A stretch of DNA of 64,000 nt, taken from contig NZ_JAGGKI010000011.1 of the NCBI RefSeq assembly GCF_017873605.1, positions 1 to 64,000 on the forward strand, read 5' to 3'. Origin of the DNA: Paenibacillus lactis (GTDB taxonomy: Bacteria > Bacillota > Bacilli > Paenibacillales > Paenibacillaceae). The notes under the pieces were generated by a model that saw only the letters and a program-made list of their open reading frames with translations, was not told where the DNA came from and did no database searches. Position 1 is the stretch's first letter. Each line of letters starts with the position of its first letter. Below are positions 18,109 through 27,006 of the stretch, piece after piece. The position numbers were made by a program, and so were the translations under genes.

Positions 18109-19020
18109 TTATAAAGTTAATACCACTTTTCCTCGTCCGTGGCCGGTCTCTACCAGGCGATGCGCCTCCTGCGCCAATGCTAGCGGATAGGTTTGGCGGA
18201 GATGGATCCGAACGGCCCCTTCCTCATACAGATCGGTCAGCTCTTGGAGCCTGGCTGCGCTTCGCATGCCTTCCAGCGCAGGTACGCCAAGCTCGTCGGC
18301 GGTCTCGCTCGCTACCATCGTTCGTATCCGTTTCTTGTCCGGAACAAGCTCTACCGAAGCCCTAAGCGCCTCGGCTCCTGCGGCATCAAGTGCAGCATCT
18401 ACGCCCTGGGGTGCAATCGCGCGTACCCGTTTCACAAGTCCTTCCCCGTAATGGACGGGGATGACGCCGAGTGAACGCAAATAGTCATGGTTTGCTTCGC
18501 TAGCCGTACCGATGACGACCTTGGCCCCCCAGCGCTTAGCCAGCTGGCAGGCCCATGTGCCGAATCCCCCTGCCGCGCCATGGATGATCACGGTATCGCC
18601 ATGCCCGATGCCGATCGCCTTCAGGGCCATATGCGCTCCTTGGCCGTTGCCGGATAAACCTCCTGCAATATCCCACGGCATATACGGCGGCTTCGTTACG
18701 ATTTGGTCTGCACTGACTACGATATACTCCGCATAGCTGTTGAATAGGGAGAAGCCTAGCACCTCCATACCGGCCTCGAACCCCTCAACCCCCTCGCCTA
18801 CCTGATCAATGACCCCGGCAAACTCATTCCCCGGAATGATGGGCAGCGGTTTATTACGGACATAGGATATCGTTCCTTCCCGTACACGGCAATCAAAGGG
18901 CATCACGCCGGCAGCTTTCACCCGAACTCGCACGGTGCCGGGACCTGCGGAGGGGTTCTCCATTTCCATCAGGGTTAAGACTTCCGGAGGACCGAAAGTG
19001 GATACAGCCATGGCTTTCAT
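18109..19020 (-). CDS. Zinc-free quinone oxidoreductase-type dehydrogenase
   Basis: About 303 residues of the medium-chain dehydrogenase/reductase family. The GroES-like N-terminal half (GPPEVLTLMEMENPSAGPGTVRVRVKAAGV) is followed by a Rossmann domain with the NADP loop HGAAGGFGTWACQLAK. The zinc ligands of alcohol dehydrogenases are absent, which points to an NADPH-dependent quinone or enone reductase. An in-frame TTG lies two codons earlier, but ATG 19020 has AAGGAGAGG at the right distance. It follows the MFS gene by 72 bp and shares its terminator, suggesting a joint detoxification role. Confidence 0.88.
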   Translation of the reverse strand: MKAMAVSTFGPPEVLTLMEMENPSAGPGTVRVRVKAAGVMPFDCRVREGTISYVRNKPLPIIPGNEFAGVIDQVGEGVEGFEAGMEVLGFSLFNSYAEYIVVSADQIVTKPPYMPWDIAGGLSGNGQGAHMALKAIGIGHGDTVIIHGAAGGFGTWACQLAKRWGAKVVIGTASEANHDYLRSLGVIPVHYGEGLVKRVRAIAPQGVDAALDAAGAEALRASVELVPDKKRIRTMVASETADELGVPALEGMRSAARLQELTDLYEEGAVRIHLRQTYPLALAQEAHRLVETGHGRGKVVLTL

Positions 19021-19092
19021 ATACAACCTCTCCTTTATACGAAATTAATTTTGACAGATATAACTTCCTTCGCCCTTTCCGCACCTGGACTT

Positions 19093-20484
19093 TCACCCTG
19101 TTGAGGAAGCATCCTGAAGCTTCTTCGACCGCCGTATGAACGCTGCTGCATAGATCATGACGACCGCCATCATCAGCATGGCCAGCAGCAAATAAATGTT
19201 GCTGAAGGTATTGGCTTCAGCGGTTTTCTCTCCAATCAAAGGGTTCCAGGCTGAACCGATCCCTTGGTCCACCATTCTTCCGTACAGGCTGGCAAAAACA
19301 GCTCCTGAAACAAAATTCAGCATCGACATCAACCCCAGGCCAACACCGCTTTGATCCTTCGGAAGGGCCAGCGATATGGTTTTGGTAAGCGAAATCGCCA
19401 TAAACGCCTGGCCTACAGTGCCAAAGATTAGGAATAAGGCGATGAGAATCTGCGCACCCATTGAAAAAGAAGACATCATCATGAAGCAGATCATGTATAG
19501 CGTCGAGGCTAAGAAGAAAAGAAAGCTGTTGCCCTTGTGATCCGCCGCTCGCCCTCCCGACTTGCTTAAGAGCGCTGCGAGGACAGCAGCGGGTACCAGC
19601 ACCCAACCGGACCTGCCGTCTCCCATCCCATGCAATTCGGACAGCAGGGTCGGTGTCAGAAATGATAGCGAGTAGCCGATGCCGGTTGTCATAAAGACAA
19701 TACCCAGGCCCAGCGCATAACGCCTATTCGAAAAAAGCCGGGGACTGATGAAAGGTTCTTCAGAACTCGTTATTCTCAGGAGCAGAGCCGACATAAGCAA
19801 AACGAAGCCAATGAATGTCCATGGTGCCACCGACGTTACGAACAGCAGCAGCATGGCAATCGTCCCGGCAAGCAATCCTCCTCCAAGCCAATCCATCCTT
19901 ACCTTGCGGCCTTGCTGATCATCCTGTAAATATTTGTAGTAAAGCGGCAATAACAGCAGGGTCAGCACAGGCAGCAGGAACAATAGCCGCCAATGCACAA
20001 CGCTCGACAGCAGGGCTGCCAACGCCGGGCCTGCGGCGCTGCCGACAGCGCCGCCCGTCATCGTAATCCCCAGGGCTCTCCCCCTCGTAGATGACGGAAC
20101 ATAACGAACAGGGATTATTCCTGATACAGCAGGGATTACAGCCGCGCCTGCGGCTTGCAGCATCCGTCCGGCAATGACCATGCCATAGGATAACGACAGC
20201 ATCCCGACAAGCGAGCCCGCCGCAAAGGTAATGAATCCAAACGTAATCAGGGATTTTAACCGACAAGCATCTGCGAGTTTGCCGTACACTACGCTGCCGA
20301 CCGCAAACACCAGCAAATACGTGGTGCTCACCCAACTGACCTCTGACATGCTTAGCTTGAATTCATGCCGAATCTCTGGAAGCACAATGTTGAACATCGT
20401 TGCATTCATAACCGTAACGGCAAGGGTGAGGGCCACTAAGACCATGAGGCGGTCCGTGGGTGACTTAATTGACCGTTTCTCCAT
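19093..20484 (-). CDS. MFS drug exporter, DHA2 (14-helix) type
   Basis: About 463 residues, nearly all hydrophobic helices. The motif SWVSTTYLLVFAVGSVVYGKLADACRLK fits the EmrB/QacA-like group: a helix, then motif A after helix 2. The segment AVGSAAGPALAALL is motif C of drug:H+ antiporters. AGGGGTG lies six bases before ATG 20484, so the upstream GTG is not used. It is divergent from a LysR gene that probably controls it, and is followed by a quinone-reductase-type gene. The substrate is unknown but is probably an organic toxicant. Confidence 0.88.
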   Translation of the reverse strand: MEKRSIKSPTDRLMVLVALTLAVTVMNATMFNIVLPEIRHEFKLSMSEVSWVSTTYLLVFAVGSVVYGKLADACRLKSLITFGFITFAAGSLVGMLSLSYGMVIAGRMLQAAGAAVIPAVSGIIPVRYVPSSTRGRALGITMTGGAVGSAAGPALAALLSSVVHWRLLFLLPVLTLLLLPLYYKYLQDDQQGRKVRMDWLGGGLLAGTIAMLLLFVTSVAPWTFIGFVLLMSALLLRITSSEEPFISPRLFSNRRYALGLGIVFMTTGIGYSLSFLTPTLLSELHGMGDGRSGWVLVPAAVLAALLSKSGGRAADHKGNSFLFFLASTLYMICFMMMSSFSMGAQILIALFLIFGTVGQAFMAISLTKTISLALPKDQSGVGLGLMSMLNFVSGAVFASLYGRMVDQGIGSAWNPLIGEKTAEANTFSNIYLLLAMLMMAVVMIYAAAFIRRSKKLQDASSTG

Positions 20485-20570
20485 GCATAACACCCCTGAC
20501 TTAAATGGAATCCCCGATAAATAGAGGAATGACCTTCTGTTTCACTTGTATTTTATATGGCTTCTGGAAT

Positions 20571-20617
20571 AAACTGAAATATATATCCTAACATGTTGAT
20601 CATATACTTCAGTATAT
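20571..20617. promoter_or_regulatory. Dyad in the MFS/LysR divergent promoter
   Basis: A perfect 6+6 dyad, ATATAC-TTCA-GTATAT (20602-20617), sits just before the LysR ribosome site. A degenerate relative (AAACTGAAATATAT) is at 20571-20584. Spacing and placement suit a LysR operator with a regulatory and an activation site, and imply autoregulation. Confidence 0.5.
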
Positions 20618-20629
20618 AGGGGGATGAAG

Positions 20630-21517
20630 ATGGAGCTGCTCCAGCTGCGTTATTTTCAGACAGTAGCCAAAATGGAACATATGACGAGGGCCTCACAGGA
20701 GCTGCACATCGCTCAGCCTGCTCTTAGCAAGACGATTGCAAGGCTGGAAGCCGATGTCGGCGTCCCTCTTTTTGATCGATACGGCGGACGAATTCGGTTA
20801 AATGCATTTGGTAAATTATATTTGGACAAGGTGGATCGCGCGCTGCGGCTGCTTGAGGAAGGTCAGAAGGAAGTAATGGAGCTGGCCGGTCTCGAGCATG
20901 GAAGCATCCACTTGGCAACCTCTACGCTCGACCTGCTGTCCGATCCGCTCAGCCGATTTATTGGACGATATCCCGACGTGAACTTCAAGATCTCCCAGGT
21001 CAGTCCGGATGAAATGATCCAACTGGTGGAAGACGGGCGGGCCGATATGTGCTTTACTTCAATAGCCCTGGAGCAGCCCTTTTTGTCCCAGGTTACCGTT
21101 CTGAGCGAAGACATCTATTTAGCGGTACCGGCGGGGCACCGGCTGGCGGGTCAAACGAGTGTCCGGTTGTCCGAGCTGGGCGGAGAATCGTTTATTGGAT
21201 ATAAAGAAGATTTTATTTTTCAAAAGATGTATGACGAGTACTTTCGTGAAGCGGGAATCCGTCCAAAGTATGTATGCAGGGTGGATGAGCCGCCGGCAGT
21301 TGCCAGCCTGGTTCGAGCGGGGATCGGGGTTGCATTGTACGGATGCAAAAGCGCTCAGGACGGTAAGCTTACGCTGATTCCGATCACGGAACCGAAATGC
21401 AGGCGCGATTACCGGCTGGTCTGGCATAGCAAACAATATCTGTCTCTGGCTGCCCGCACATTTCGCGAGTTCTTGATGGATTATTTCAAGGATCCCGATG
21501 GAATCACATCCCTATAA
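20630..21517 (+). CDS. LysR-family regulator of the divergent MFS operon
   Basis: About 295 residues. The N-terminal helix-turn-helix reads LQLRYFQTVAKMEHMTRASQELHIAQPALSKTIARLEADVG. The effector domain starts near residue 90 (GSIHLATSTLDLLSDPLSRF). ATG 20630 is preceded by AGGGGG at six bases, and the ATG two codons earlier lacks spacing. It is divergent from the MFS/oxidoreductase operon with a shared 145-bp control region that holds a dyad, so it is inferred to induce the exporter when its substrate is present. Confidence 0.9.
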   Translation: MELLQLRYFQTVAKMEHMTRASQELHIAQPALSKTIARLEADVGVPLFDRYGGRIRLNAFGKLYLDKVDRALRLLEEGQKEVMELAGLEHGSIHLATSTLDLLSDPLSRFIGRYPDVNFKISQVSPDEMIQLVEDGRADMCFTSIALEQPFLSQVTVLSEDIYLAVPAGHRLAGQTSVRLSELGGESFIGYKEDFIFQKMYDEYFREAGIRPKYVCRVDEPPAVASLVRAGIGVALYGCKSAQDGKLTLIPITEPKCRRDYRLVWHSKQYLSLAARTFREFLMDYFKDPDGITSL

Positions 21518-21531
21518 ACAAGCACAAAACA

Positions 21532-21570
21532 AAGAGCCCCCCCTATCATCAAGGGAGTGGCTCTTATTTC
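21532..21570 (+). terminator. Terminator of the LysR gene
   Basis: AAGAGCC (21532-21538) pairs with GGCTCTT (21559-21565), with an inner CCC/GGG pairing. It is followed by ATTTC. It lies 15 bp beyond the LysR stop. Confidence 0.65.
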
Positions 21571-21584
21571 GTCTATCTGTACGT

Positions 21585-21663
21585 TTAGGCGTGAAGCTGC
21601 AGGCCGTTCCAGTACCTCCTGCACATAGCCTGCACGAACGATAATATCGCCGAAGTATACGCC
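21585..21663 (-). pseudogene. Scar of a second cysI 3' end
   Basis: On the minus strand this stretch encodes GDIIVRAGYVQEVLE and then, after one inserted base, GLQLHA and a stop. It lines up with the last 22 or so codons of the intact cysI at 23098 (GDFVIRAGYVQEVLDGRQFHA) with few nucleotide differences. Nothing upstream of it on that strand resembles sulfite reductase. It is therefore the remains of a duplicated or replaced cysI copy, now separated from the intact gene by an MFS gene. Confidence 0.8.
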
Positions 21664-21712
21664 TATTCCTCTGCAGCATCATAAATACGGAAAAATAAAC
21701 ACTTGTAATTTT

Positions 21713-21737
21713 ATAGACATTTTATTATTATGTCTAT
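21713..21737. promoter_or_regulatory. Dyad upstream of the second MFS gene
   Basis: A perfect 8+8 inverted repeat, ATAGACAT and ATGTCTAT, with a 9-base AT spacer. It lies about 90 bp before the MFS start codon. Its symmetry suits a dimeric repressor, but no regulator gene is adjacent. Confidence 0.45.
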
Positions 21738-21824
21738 GTATTAAACATCGTTCTGCGCATTCGTTTGTTTGATTACGTTATTTAGCTTGATTCATTCGAT
21801 AGCCTAGAAAGGAGCCCTATTTCC

Positions 21825-23024
21825 GTGTCTAACAATCCCTACGTCCGCGTCATTTTGCTGTCGCGGGTGTTTCTCAACCTGGGCATTTGGGTCCGTAACT
21901 TTGCGATTTTGCTGTACGTTACGGATTTGACCCAAAATGACCCGCTGTACGTCTCGCTGATATCCGTTGCGGAATATGCGCCGATCTTCCTCTTTGCGAT
22001 CATCGGAGGAACGTATGCCGACCGCTGGCAGCCCAAACGAACGATGCTCGGGGCTGATATGCTGTCCGCCCTTTCCGTATTTCTCGTATTGGCCGCCGTT
22101 CACCTCGGATCATGGCAGGCTTTGCTCGGACTAACCTTTTTCTCAGCGGTCGTCTCCCAATTCTCGCAGCCTTCCACGATGAAGCTGTTTAAACGTCATG
22201 TGCCGGAGGAGCAGCTTCAATCGTTGATGGCGATGTTTCAATCGTTGGTGGCTTTCTTTATGGTCATCGGCCCGATCGCCGGAGCTTTCGTCTACCAGCG
22301 GTACGGCATCGAAATATCGCTGGTCGTTACGGGCGTGTTATTCAGCGGATCCGCACTGTTCCTATCCCGTCTGCCAAGAGACGAGAAGAATGCCCGGCCA
22401 TCTGATAAGCCTGATTTTAAACGAGAGTTGACGGAAGGGTTTCAGTATGTCTGGAATCGGCCCGCCTTGCGCTCTCTTGGCGCTACGTTTACGGTCGCCG
22501 GGCTGGCGGCAGGCCTGATCCAGCCCTTATTGCTGTTCGTCACGATCGAGAATCTGGGGAAGGACAAAGCGTTTCTTCAATGGCTGCTGACGGCGAACGG
22601 TGCGGCTATGCTCGTTGGCGGTGGATTCGTCATGTGGTTGGCGAAGAAGGTTTCCCCTCAAACTCTACTGGCCACTGGACTTGCCGTCAGCGCCATCGGA
22701 ACAATCGGTATCGGCTTTTCTACCCATATCCCGCTAACGCTGCTGCTTCAAGTCGTGAACGGTTTTTTCTACCCTTGCATCCACATCGGCATCAATACGC
22801 TGATCCTGAAAAATACCGACAGCTCCTTTATCGGCCGGGTAGGCGGCATTCTCACCCCGATGTTCATGGGCATGATGGTCATCGGCATGTCGCTGGGCGG
22901 CATGTTGAAAGGCGTCTCCTCCTTGGTTACCGTCTACTCGATCAGCTCCATCCTGTTCCTTGTTGGCGTCCTCTTCCTCCTTCCGTTATTGAAACGAAGC
23001 GCGGTTTCCAAAGGAAGCGTTTGA
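21825..23024 (+). CDS. MFS transporter, DHA3-like exporter
   Basis: A 399-residue, 12-helix transporter. It opens with VRVILLSRVFLNLGIWVRNFAILLYVTDLTQ and has motif A after helix 2 as GGTYADRWQPKRTML, as in the macrolide- and siderophore-efflux branch of the superfamily. The start is GTG 21825 with AAAGGAG ten bases before it. It is a single gene with its own terminator. It is placed between the cysI scar and the intact cysI, so it may have entered with the event that left the scar. The substrate is unknown. Confidence 0.85.
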   Translation: MSNNPYVRVILLSRVFLNLGIWVRNFAILLYVTDLTQNDPLYVSLISVAEYAPIFLFAIIGGTYADRWQPKRTMLGADMLSALSVFLVLAAVHLGSWQALLGLTFFSAVVSQFSQPSTMKLFKRHVPEEQLQSLMAMFQSLVAFFMVIGPIAGAFVYQRYGIEISLVVTGVLFSGSALFLSRLPRDEKNARPSDKPDFKRELTEGFQYVWNRPALRSLGATFTVAGLAAGLIQPLLLFVTIENLGKDKAFLQWLLTANGAAMLVGGGFVMWLAKKVSPQTLLATGLAVSAIGTIGIGFSTHIPLTLLLQVVNGFFYPCIHIGINTLILKNTDSSFIGRVGGILTPMFMGMMVIGMSLGGMLKGVSSLVTVYSISSILFLVGVLFLLPLLKRSAVSKGSV

Positions 23025-23042
23025 TCCCTATCCGAAATAATT

Positions 23043-23086
23043 CAAGAGCCTCACCCTGGACAGAAGGGTGAGGCTCTTGGTATTTT
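23043..23086. terminator. Bidirectional terminator between MFS and cysI
   Basis: A perfect 15-bp stem (23043-23057 with 23065-23079) with a 7-base loop. T-rich sequence follows on the plus strand and ATT-rich on the minus strand. It serves the convergent MFS and cysI genes. Confidence 0.85.
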
Positions 23087-23097
23087 TCGCGAACCGA

Positions 23098-24819
23098 TTA
23101 TGCGTGGAACTGCCGGCCGTCCAGTACCTCCTGCACATAGCCTGCCCGAATGACAAAATCACCGAAATGCTCGCCGTCGTGCCGGTCTTGGGCATAGTGG
23201 GCGATGATCGGACGAAGGGTATCCAAAATTTCCGCTTCTCCGATGTTCTCCTTGTACAGCTTGTTCAGTCGATGACCGGAAAAGCCTCCACCCAGGTACA
23301 TATTGTATTTGCCCGGCGCTTTGCCGATAAATGCAATCTCCGCAAGCATCGGCCGTGCGCAGCCGTTCGGGCAACCGGTCATCCGAATGACGATATCCTC
23401 TTCGCTCAGTCCGTGCTCCGCAAGCATCGGTTCGATTTTATCCAGCAGCGAAGGCAGGTAGCGTTCGGACTCCGCCATTGCCAGACCGCAGGTCGGCAGC
23501 GCCACGCAGGCCATGGAATTGCGGCGAAGCGCAGAGCCGTGTTTGCCGTCCGTCAATCCATAGGTTTGGATGAGTTCCTCGATCTTTTTCTTCTTATGGC
23601 TGCTGACATTGGCAATGATCAGATTCTGGTTCGCCGTGAGGCGGAAATCGCCGTTATGAATATTCGCAATTTCCCGCAGACCCGTCATCAGCAAATAATC
23701 CGGTTCGTCCTTCACCCGGCCGTTCTGGATAAAGAGGGTATAGTGCCATCGTCCATTGCTGCCTTTTACCCAGCCGTAGCGGTCGCCGTTATGGTCAAAA
23801 TGGAACGGACGCGCCTCCTCCAGCTCCCAGCCCAGCCGGCTGCTCAGCTCGCCTATGAACCAGCCGATTCCGCGGTCATCGATCGTATACTTGAATCTGG
23901 CATGCTTTCGCACGGCCCGATCGCCGTAATCACGCTGAATCGTAACCGTCTTCTCCGCAACATCGATGACCTGCTCCGGCTTACAGAAGCCGATCAGCTT
24001 CCCTACCTGCGGATAAGTGAGCGGATCCCCGTGCGTCATCCCCATGCCGCCGCCTACCGTTACATTGAAGCCCTGGAGCTTCCCGTCTTCCACAATCGCG
24101 ATCAGGCCAAGATCCTGCGAGAACACGTCGACGTCGTTGGAAGGCGGAACCGCGATGCCAATCTTGAATTTACGCGGCAAGTAGACTTTGCCATAGATCG
24201 GCTCCTGCTCTTCATCCTCACGGCTGTCGACGACCTTTTCCCCATCGAGCCAAATTTCGTGATATGCCCGAGTGCGGGGATCCAGATGATTGCTGATCTG
24301 GCGTGCCCATTCGTAGACCTCCGAATGAACCTCGGATTGGTACGGATTCGGATTGAGCATGACGTTCCGGTTCACGTCACCGCAAGCAGCCAACGTGCTC
24401 AGCATCGCTGCGTTCACTTCCTGGATCGTGCTTTTCATATTCCACTTAAGCACGCCGTGAAGCTGGAACGATTGACGGGTAGTCAACCGGATCGTCCCGT
24501 TGGCATACTTCTGGGCGACGCGATCCATCATCAGCCATTGCTCCGGCGTCACCACGCCTCCGGCGGCTCTAACGCGAAGCATGAATTGATAGGCTGGCTC
24601 GAGCTTTTGCTTATGCCGCTCATTCCGCAGATCCCGATCATCCTGCATGTAGCTGCCGTGGAACTTCATGAGCCGGTTATCATCCTCCGGGATGGAGCCC
24701 GTGATGCGGTCTTGAAGCGTCTCGACCAGACTGCCTCGCAGATAGTTGCTTCGGCGCTTAATATCTTCTACATCGCTATGCGGTGCACTATTCGGTGATA
24801 ACAAATTATTATCAGACAT
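23098..24819 (-). CDS. cysI: Sulfite reductase hemoprotein, beta subunit
   Basis: Reduces sulfite to sulfide with six electrons supplied by CysJ, using a coupled siroheme and 4Fe-4S centre. The 573-residue protein has the four cluster cysteines in the family pattern: CVALPTC and, about 40 residues later, GCPNGC. The siroheme-contacting segments are also present (RTTRQSFQLHG-like RLTTRQSFQLHG, and NVMLNPNP). It lies 43 bp after cysJ in one operon and the pair completes assimilatory sulfite reductase. A damaged copy of its 3' end lies 1.4 kb away. Confidence 0.97.
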   Translation of the reverse strand: MSDNNLLSPNSAPHSDVEDIKRRSNYLRGSLVETLQDRITGSIPEDDNRLMKFHGSYMQDDRDLRNERHKQKLEPAYQFMLRVRAAGGVVTPEQWLMMDRVAQKYANGTIRLTTRQSFQLHGVLKWNMKSTIQEVNAAMLSTLAACGDVNRNVMLNPNPYQSEVHSEVYEWARQISNHLDPRTRAYHEIWLDGEKVVDSREDEEQEPIYGKVYLPRKFKIGIAVPPSNDVDVFSQDLGLIAIVEDGKLQGFNVTVGGGMGMTHGDPLTYPQVGKLIGFCKPEQVIDVAEKTVTIQRDYGDRAVRKHARFKYTIDDRGIGWFIGELSSRLGWELEEARPFHFDHNGDRYGWVKGSNGRWHYTLFIQNGRVKDEPDYLLMTGLREIANIHNGDFRLTANQNLIIANVSSHKKKKIEELIQTYGLTDGKHGSALRRNSMACVALPTCGLAMAESERYLPSLLDKIEPMLAEHGLSEEDIVIRMTGCPNGCARPMLAEIAFIGKAPGKYNMYLGGGFSGHRLNKLYKENIGEAEILDTLRPIIAHYAQDRHDGEHFGDFVIRAGYVQEVLDGRQFHA

Positions 24820-24862
24820 GTCCCTGCTCTCCTCTCGCGATCACGGGATATCGCTTCCTAAA

Positions 24863-26701
24863 TTAATAGACATCCCGCTGATAACGTTTCTGTTGCTGCA
24901 TAAGGGTAAGGTATTCCGATGCCTCTTCCGGACTAAGGCCGCCTTCCTGCTCCAGTATGGTGCCCAGCGCGGCATGCACGTCATGAGCCATCTTCTTCTC
25001 ATCTCCGCATACATAGACGCAGGCTCCCTCTTGCAGCCACTGATATAACTCTTTGCTGTTCTCCAGCATGCGGTGCTGTACATAAACCTTCTGCTCCGTA
25101 TCACGGGAAAAGGCCACGTCCATCCGCGTCAGTACCCCTTCCTTCAGCCAGCGCTGCCACTCGATCTGGTACAGAAAGTCCGTTGCGAAATGCTGATCCC
25201 CATAGAACAACCATGATTTCCCTGAGGCGCCGGTCTCCTCGCGTTCCCCGAGGAATGCCCGGAATGGAGCAACTCCCGTACCCGGTCCGATCATAATAAT
25301 CGGCGTGTCCGGATTCGCCGGCAGCTTGAAATTCGGGTTGTGCTGAATGTACACCGACAGTGCATCGCCGGCCTGAAGCCGCTCGGCCAATTGAACGGAG
25401 CAAACGCCGTAACGGTTCCGGCCATGTGCCTCATAACGGACCGTTCGTACCGTAATGTGAACCTCGTCCGGATATGCCTTCGGACTGCTTGCAATCGAAT
25501 ACAGGCGTGCTGGAATCTTACGCAGGACCCCTACCAAATCACGGGCTGGCACTTCCCGCAATCCGTAATCCTGAACCAAATCCAGCAGGTCGCGCTCTTG
25601 AATGTAATTGCGCAGCTCCTGTTCGTGGCCTGGCTCGAGCAGGCCCTTCAGCCCTTCATGGCCCGTCAGCTTCGCCACTTGTTCAATCAAAGGCTTTGTC
25701 AGCACGGTAATCTCATAATGACGCAGCAGCGCATCGCGAAGCTTGCGCACCTCGCCGTTCTTGTTGATCACAACCTCTTCGTCCGCATTCCATCCCATCG
25801 CCGTAATCAGCTCATCTACCAGCAGCGGATGATTTTCCGGGTAAATCCCGAGGCTGTCCCCCGGTTCATACTGGAGATTGGAACCTTCGAGGGATATTTC
25901 GATATGGCGGGTCTCCCTCTCTGAACCCCGGCCGTTCAAGTTCATGTTTTCCAGCACTTCGGCCTGAAACGGATTGCTTCTCGAATATTCCGATTCCGTA
26001 CTCTCGCTCAGAGCTACCGCAGCAGCTTCACCCGAAGCAGCCGAAAGCCCGCCGGACTGATTCAAGGATCGAAGAACTTGAGTCATCCACTCGGATGCCG
26101 GCTCATCAAAATCTACGTCGCAATCCACTCTCGGCGCCAGCCGTTGTCCTCCCAATTCTTCGAGCCGCTTGTCGAAATCCTTTCCGGTCTGACAGAAAAA
26201 CTCATACGAGGTATCTCCCAGCGCCAGCACGGAATACTGCAAACCGTCCAATTGCGGAGCACGCTTGCTGTGGAGGAATTCGTAGAAAGGGATCGCGTTA
26301 TCCGGCGGTTCTCCCTCACCGTGCGTGCTCACGAGAATGAGGAGATGCTGCAGCTTTTTCAGCGTGTTCGGTTTGAAGTCGCTCATGGATGACAGCGTGA
26401 CCTTCATCCCTGTTTCCTCGAGCTTCTTGGTGAGCTTCTTCGCCAATCCATGACAGTTGCCGGTCTGAGAGCCGAATAATACGGTGATTTCCTTCGGTGC
26501 AGCCGCCGCGGGAGCTGCGCTGACCGAAACCGTCGCTTGCGTAGCAGCAGCAGGGATAGCCAAGGCAGCTGCCGTACTTTGGAGAGCTGTAATATAGCCG
26601 CTGAGCCAGGTTCTCTGTGCTTCCGTCAATGTCGGCAGCAAACGGTTCAACAGATCAACCTGCTCTTGGTTGAAAGGGCTGTTCGTTACTTGAAGTTCCA
26701 A
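24863..26701 (-). CDS. cysJ: Sulfite reductase flavoprotein, alpha subunit
   Basis: Passes electrons from NADPH through FAD and FMN to CysI. The 612-residue chain has a flavodoxin domain (VLFGSQTGNCHGLAKKL), the FAD-binding domain (RLYSIASSPKAYPDEV, GVCSVQLAERL) and the NADPH domain (IMIGPGTGVAPFRAFLGER, CVYVCGDEKKMA), ending RYQRDVY as in other CysJ proteins. The start is TTG 26701 with GAGGTGG six bases before it, giving the usual N-terminus LELQVTNSPFNQEQ. The frame stays open 57 codons further but without a ribosome site. It is first in the cysJI operon. Confidence 0.96.
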   Translation of the reverse strand: MELQVTNSPFNQEQVDLLNRLLPTLTEAQRTWLSGYITALQSTAAALAIPAAATQATVSVSAAPAAAAPKEITVLFGSQTGNCHGLAKKLTKKLEETGMKVTLSSMSDFKPNTLKKLQHLLILVSTHGEGEPPDNAIPFYEFLHSKRAPQLDGLQYSVLALGDTSYEFFCQTGKDFDKRLEELGGQRLAPRVDCDVDFDEPASEWMTQVLRSLNQSGGLSAASGEAAAVALSESTESEYSRSNPFQAEVLENMNLNGRGSERETRHIEISLEGSNLQYEPGDSLGIYPENHPLLVDELITAMGWNADEEVVINKNGEVRKLRDALLRHYEITVLTKPLIEQVAKLTGHEGLKGLLEPGHEQELRNYIQERDLLDLVQDYGLREVPARDLVGVLRKIPARLYSIASSPKAYPDEVHITVRTVRYEAHGRNRYGVCSVQLAERLQAGDALSVYIQHNPNFKLPANPDTPIIMIGPGTGVAPFRAFLGEREETGASGKSWLFYGDQHFATDFLYQIEWQRWLKEGVLTRMDVAFSRDTEQKVYVQHRMLENSKELYQWLQEGACVYVCGDEKKMAHDVHAALGTILEQEGGLSPEEASEYLTLMQQQKRYQRDVY

Positions 26702-27006
26702 CAATATCCACCTCGCAAAAGCATCCGATTTTAATTCCCAGTAATACGATACAATTAATTTTATTACTCCTCTGAACCTATCATAGCTAGGGGAAACGGT
26801 CAATTCGAATGTTCTTATAGCAGTTATCAGATCTGCTGATAAATCGATAAGTTCGGGATATGATGCTCTCAAAGTTGACTATTTGGACGTGTTGGGCGGT
26901 ATTTGCGGGGAGTGGCTTTTACAAGGAGAGGTGTTTGCGTACAGCAGCCATAAGAATATACGGATAGGGGAATAGTAAAGATACCTAAGGATAAGGAGGG
27001 AAATTC
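26702..27006. promoter_or_regulatory. Divergent control region of cysJI and cdaS
   Basis: A 305-bp gene-free region. It holds a dyad at 26824-26842, TTATCAG and CTGATAA with a 5-base spacer, about 125 bp before the cysJ start. LysR-type CysL activates cysJI in Bacillus, and this dyad is a candidate site. AT-rich promoter-like sequence for cysJ lies at 26740-26770. No riboswitch or T-box pattern was recognised. Confidence 0.45.

Noticed and set aside
23068..24798. A 576-codon plus-strand frame antisense to cysI
   Set aside because: It is a shadow of the high-GC third-position pattern of cysI, with no ribosome site and no protein-like features.
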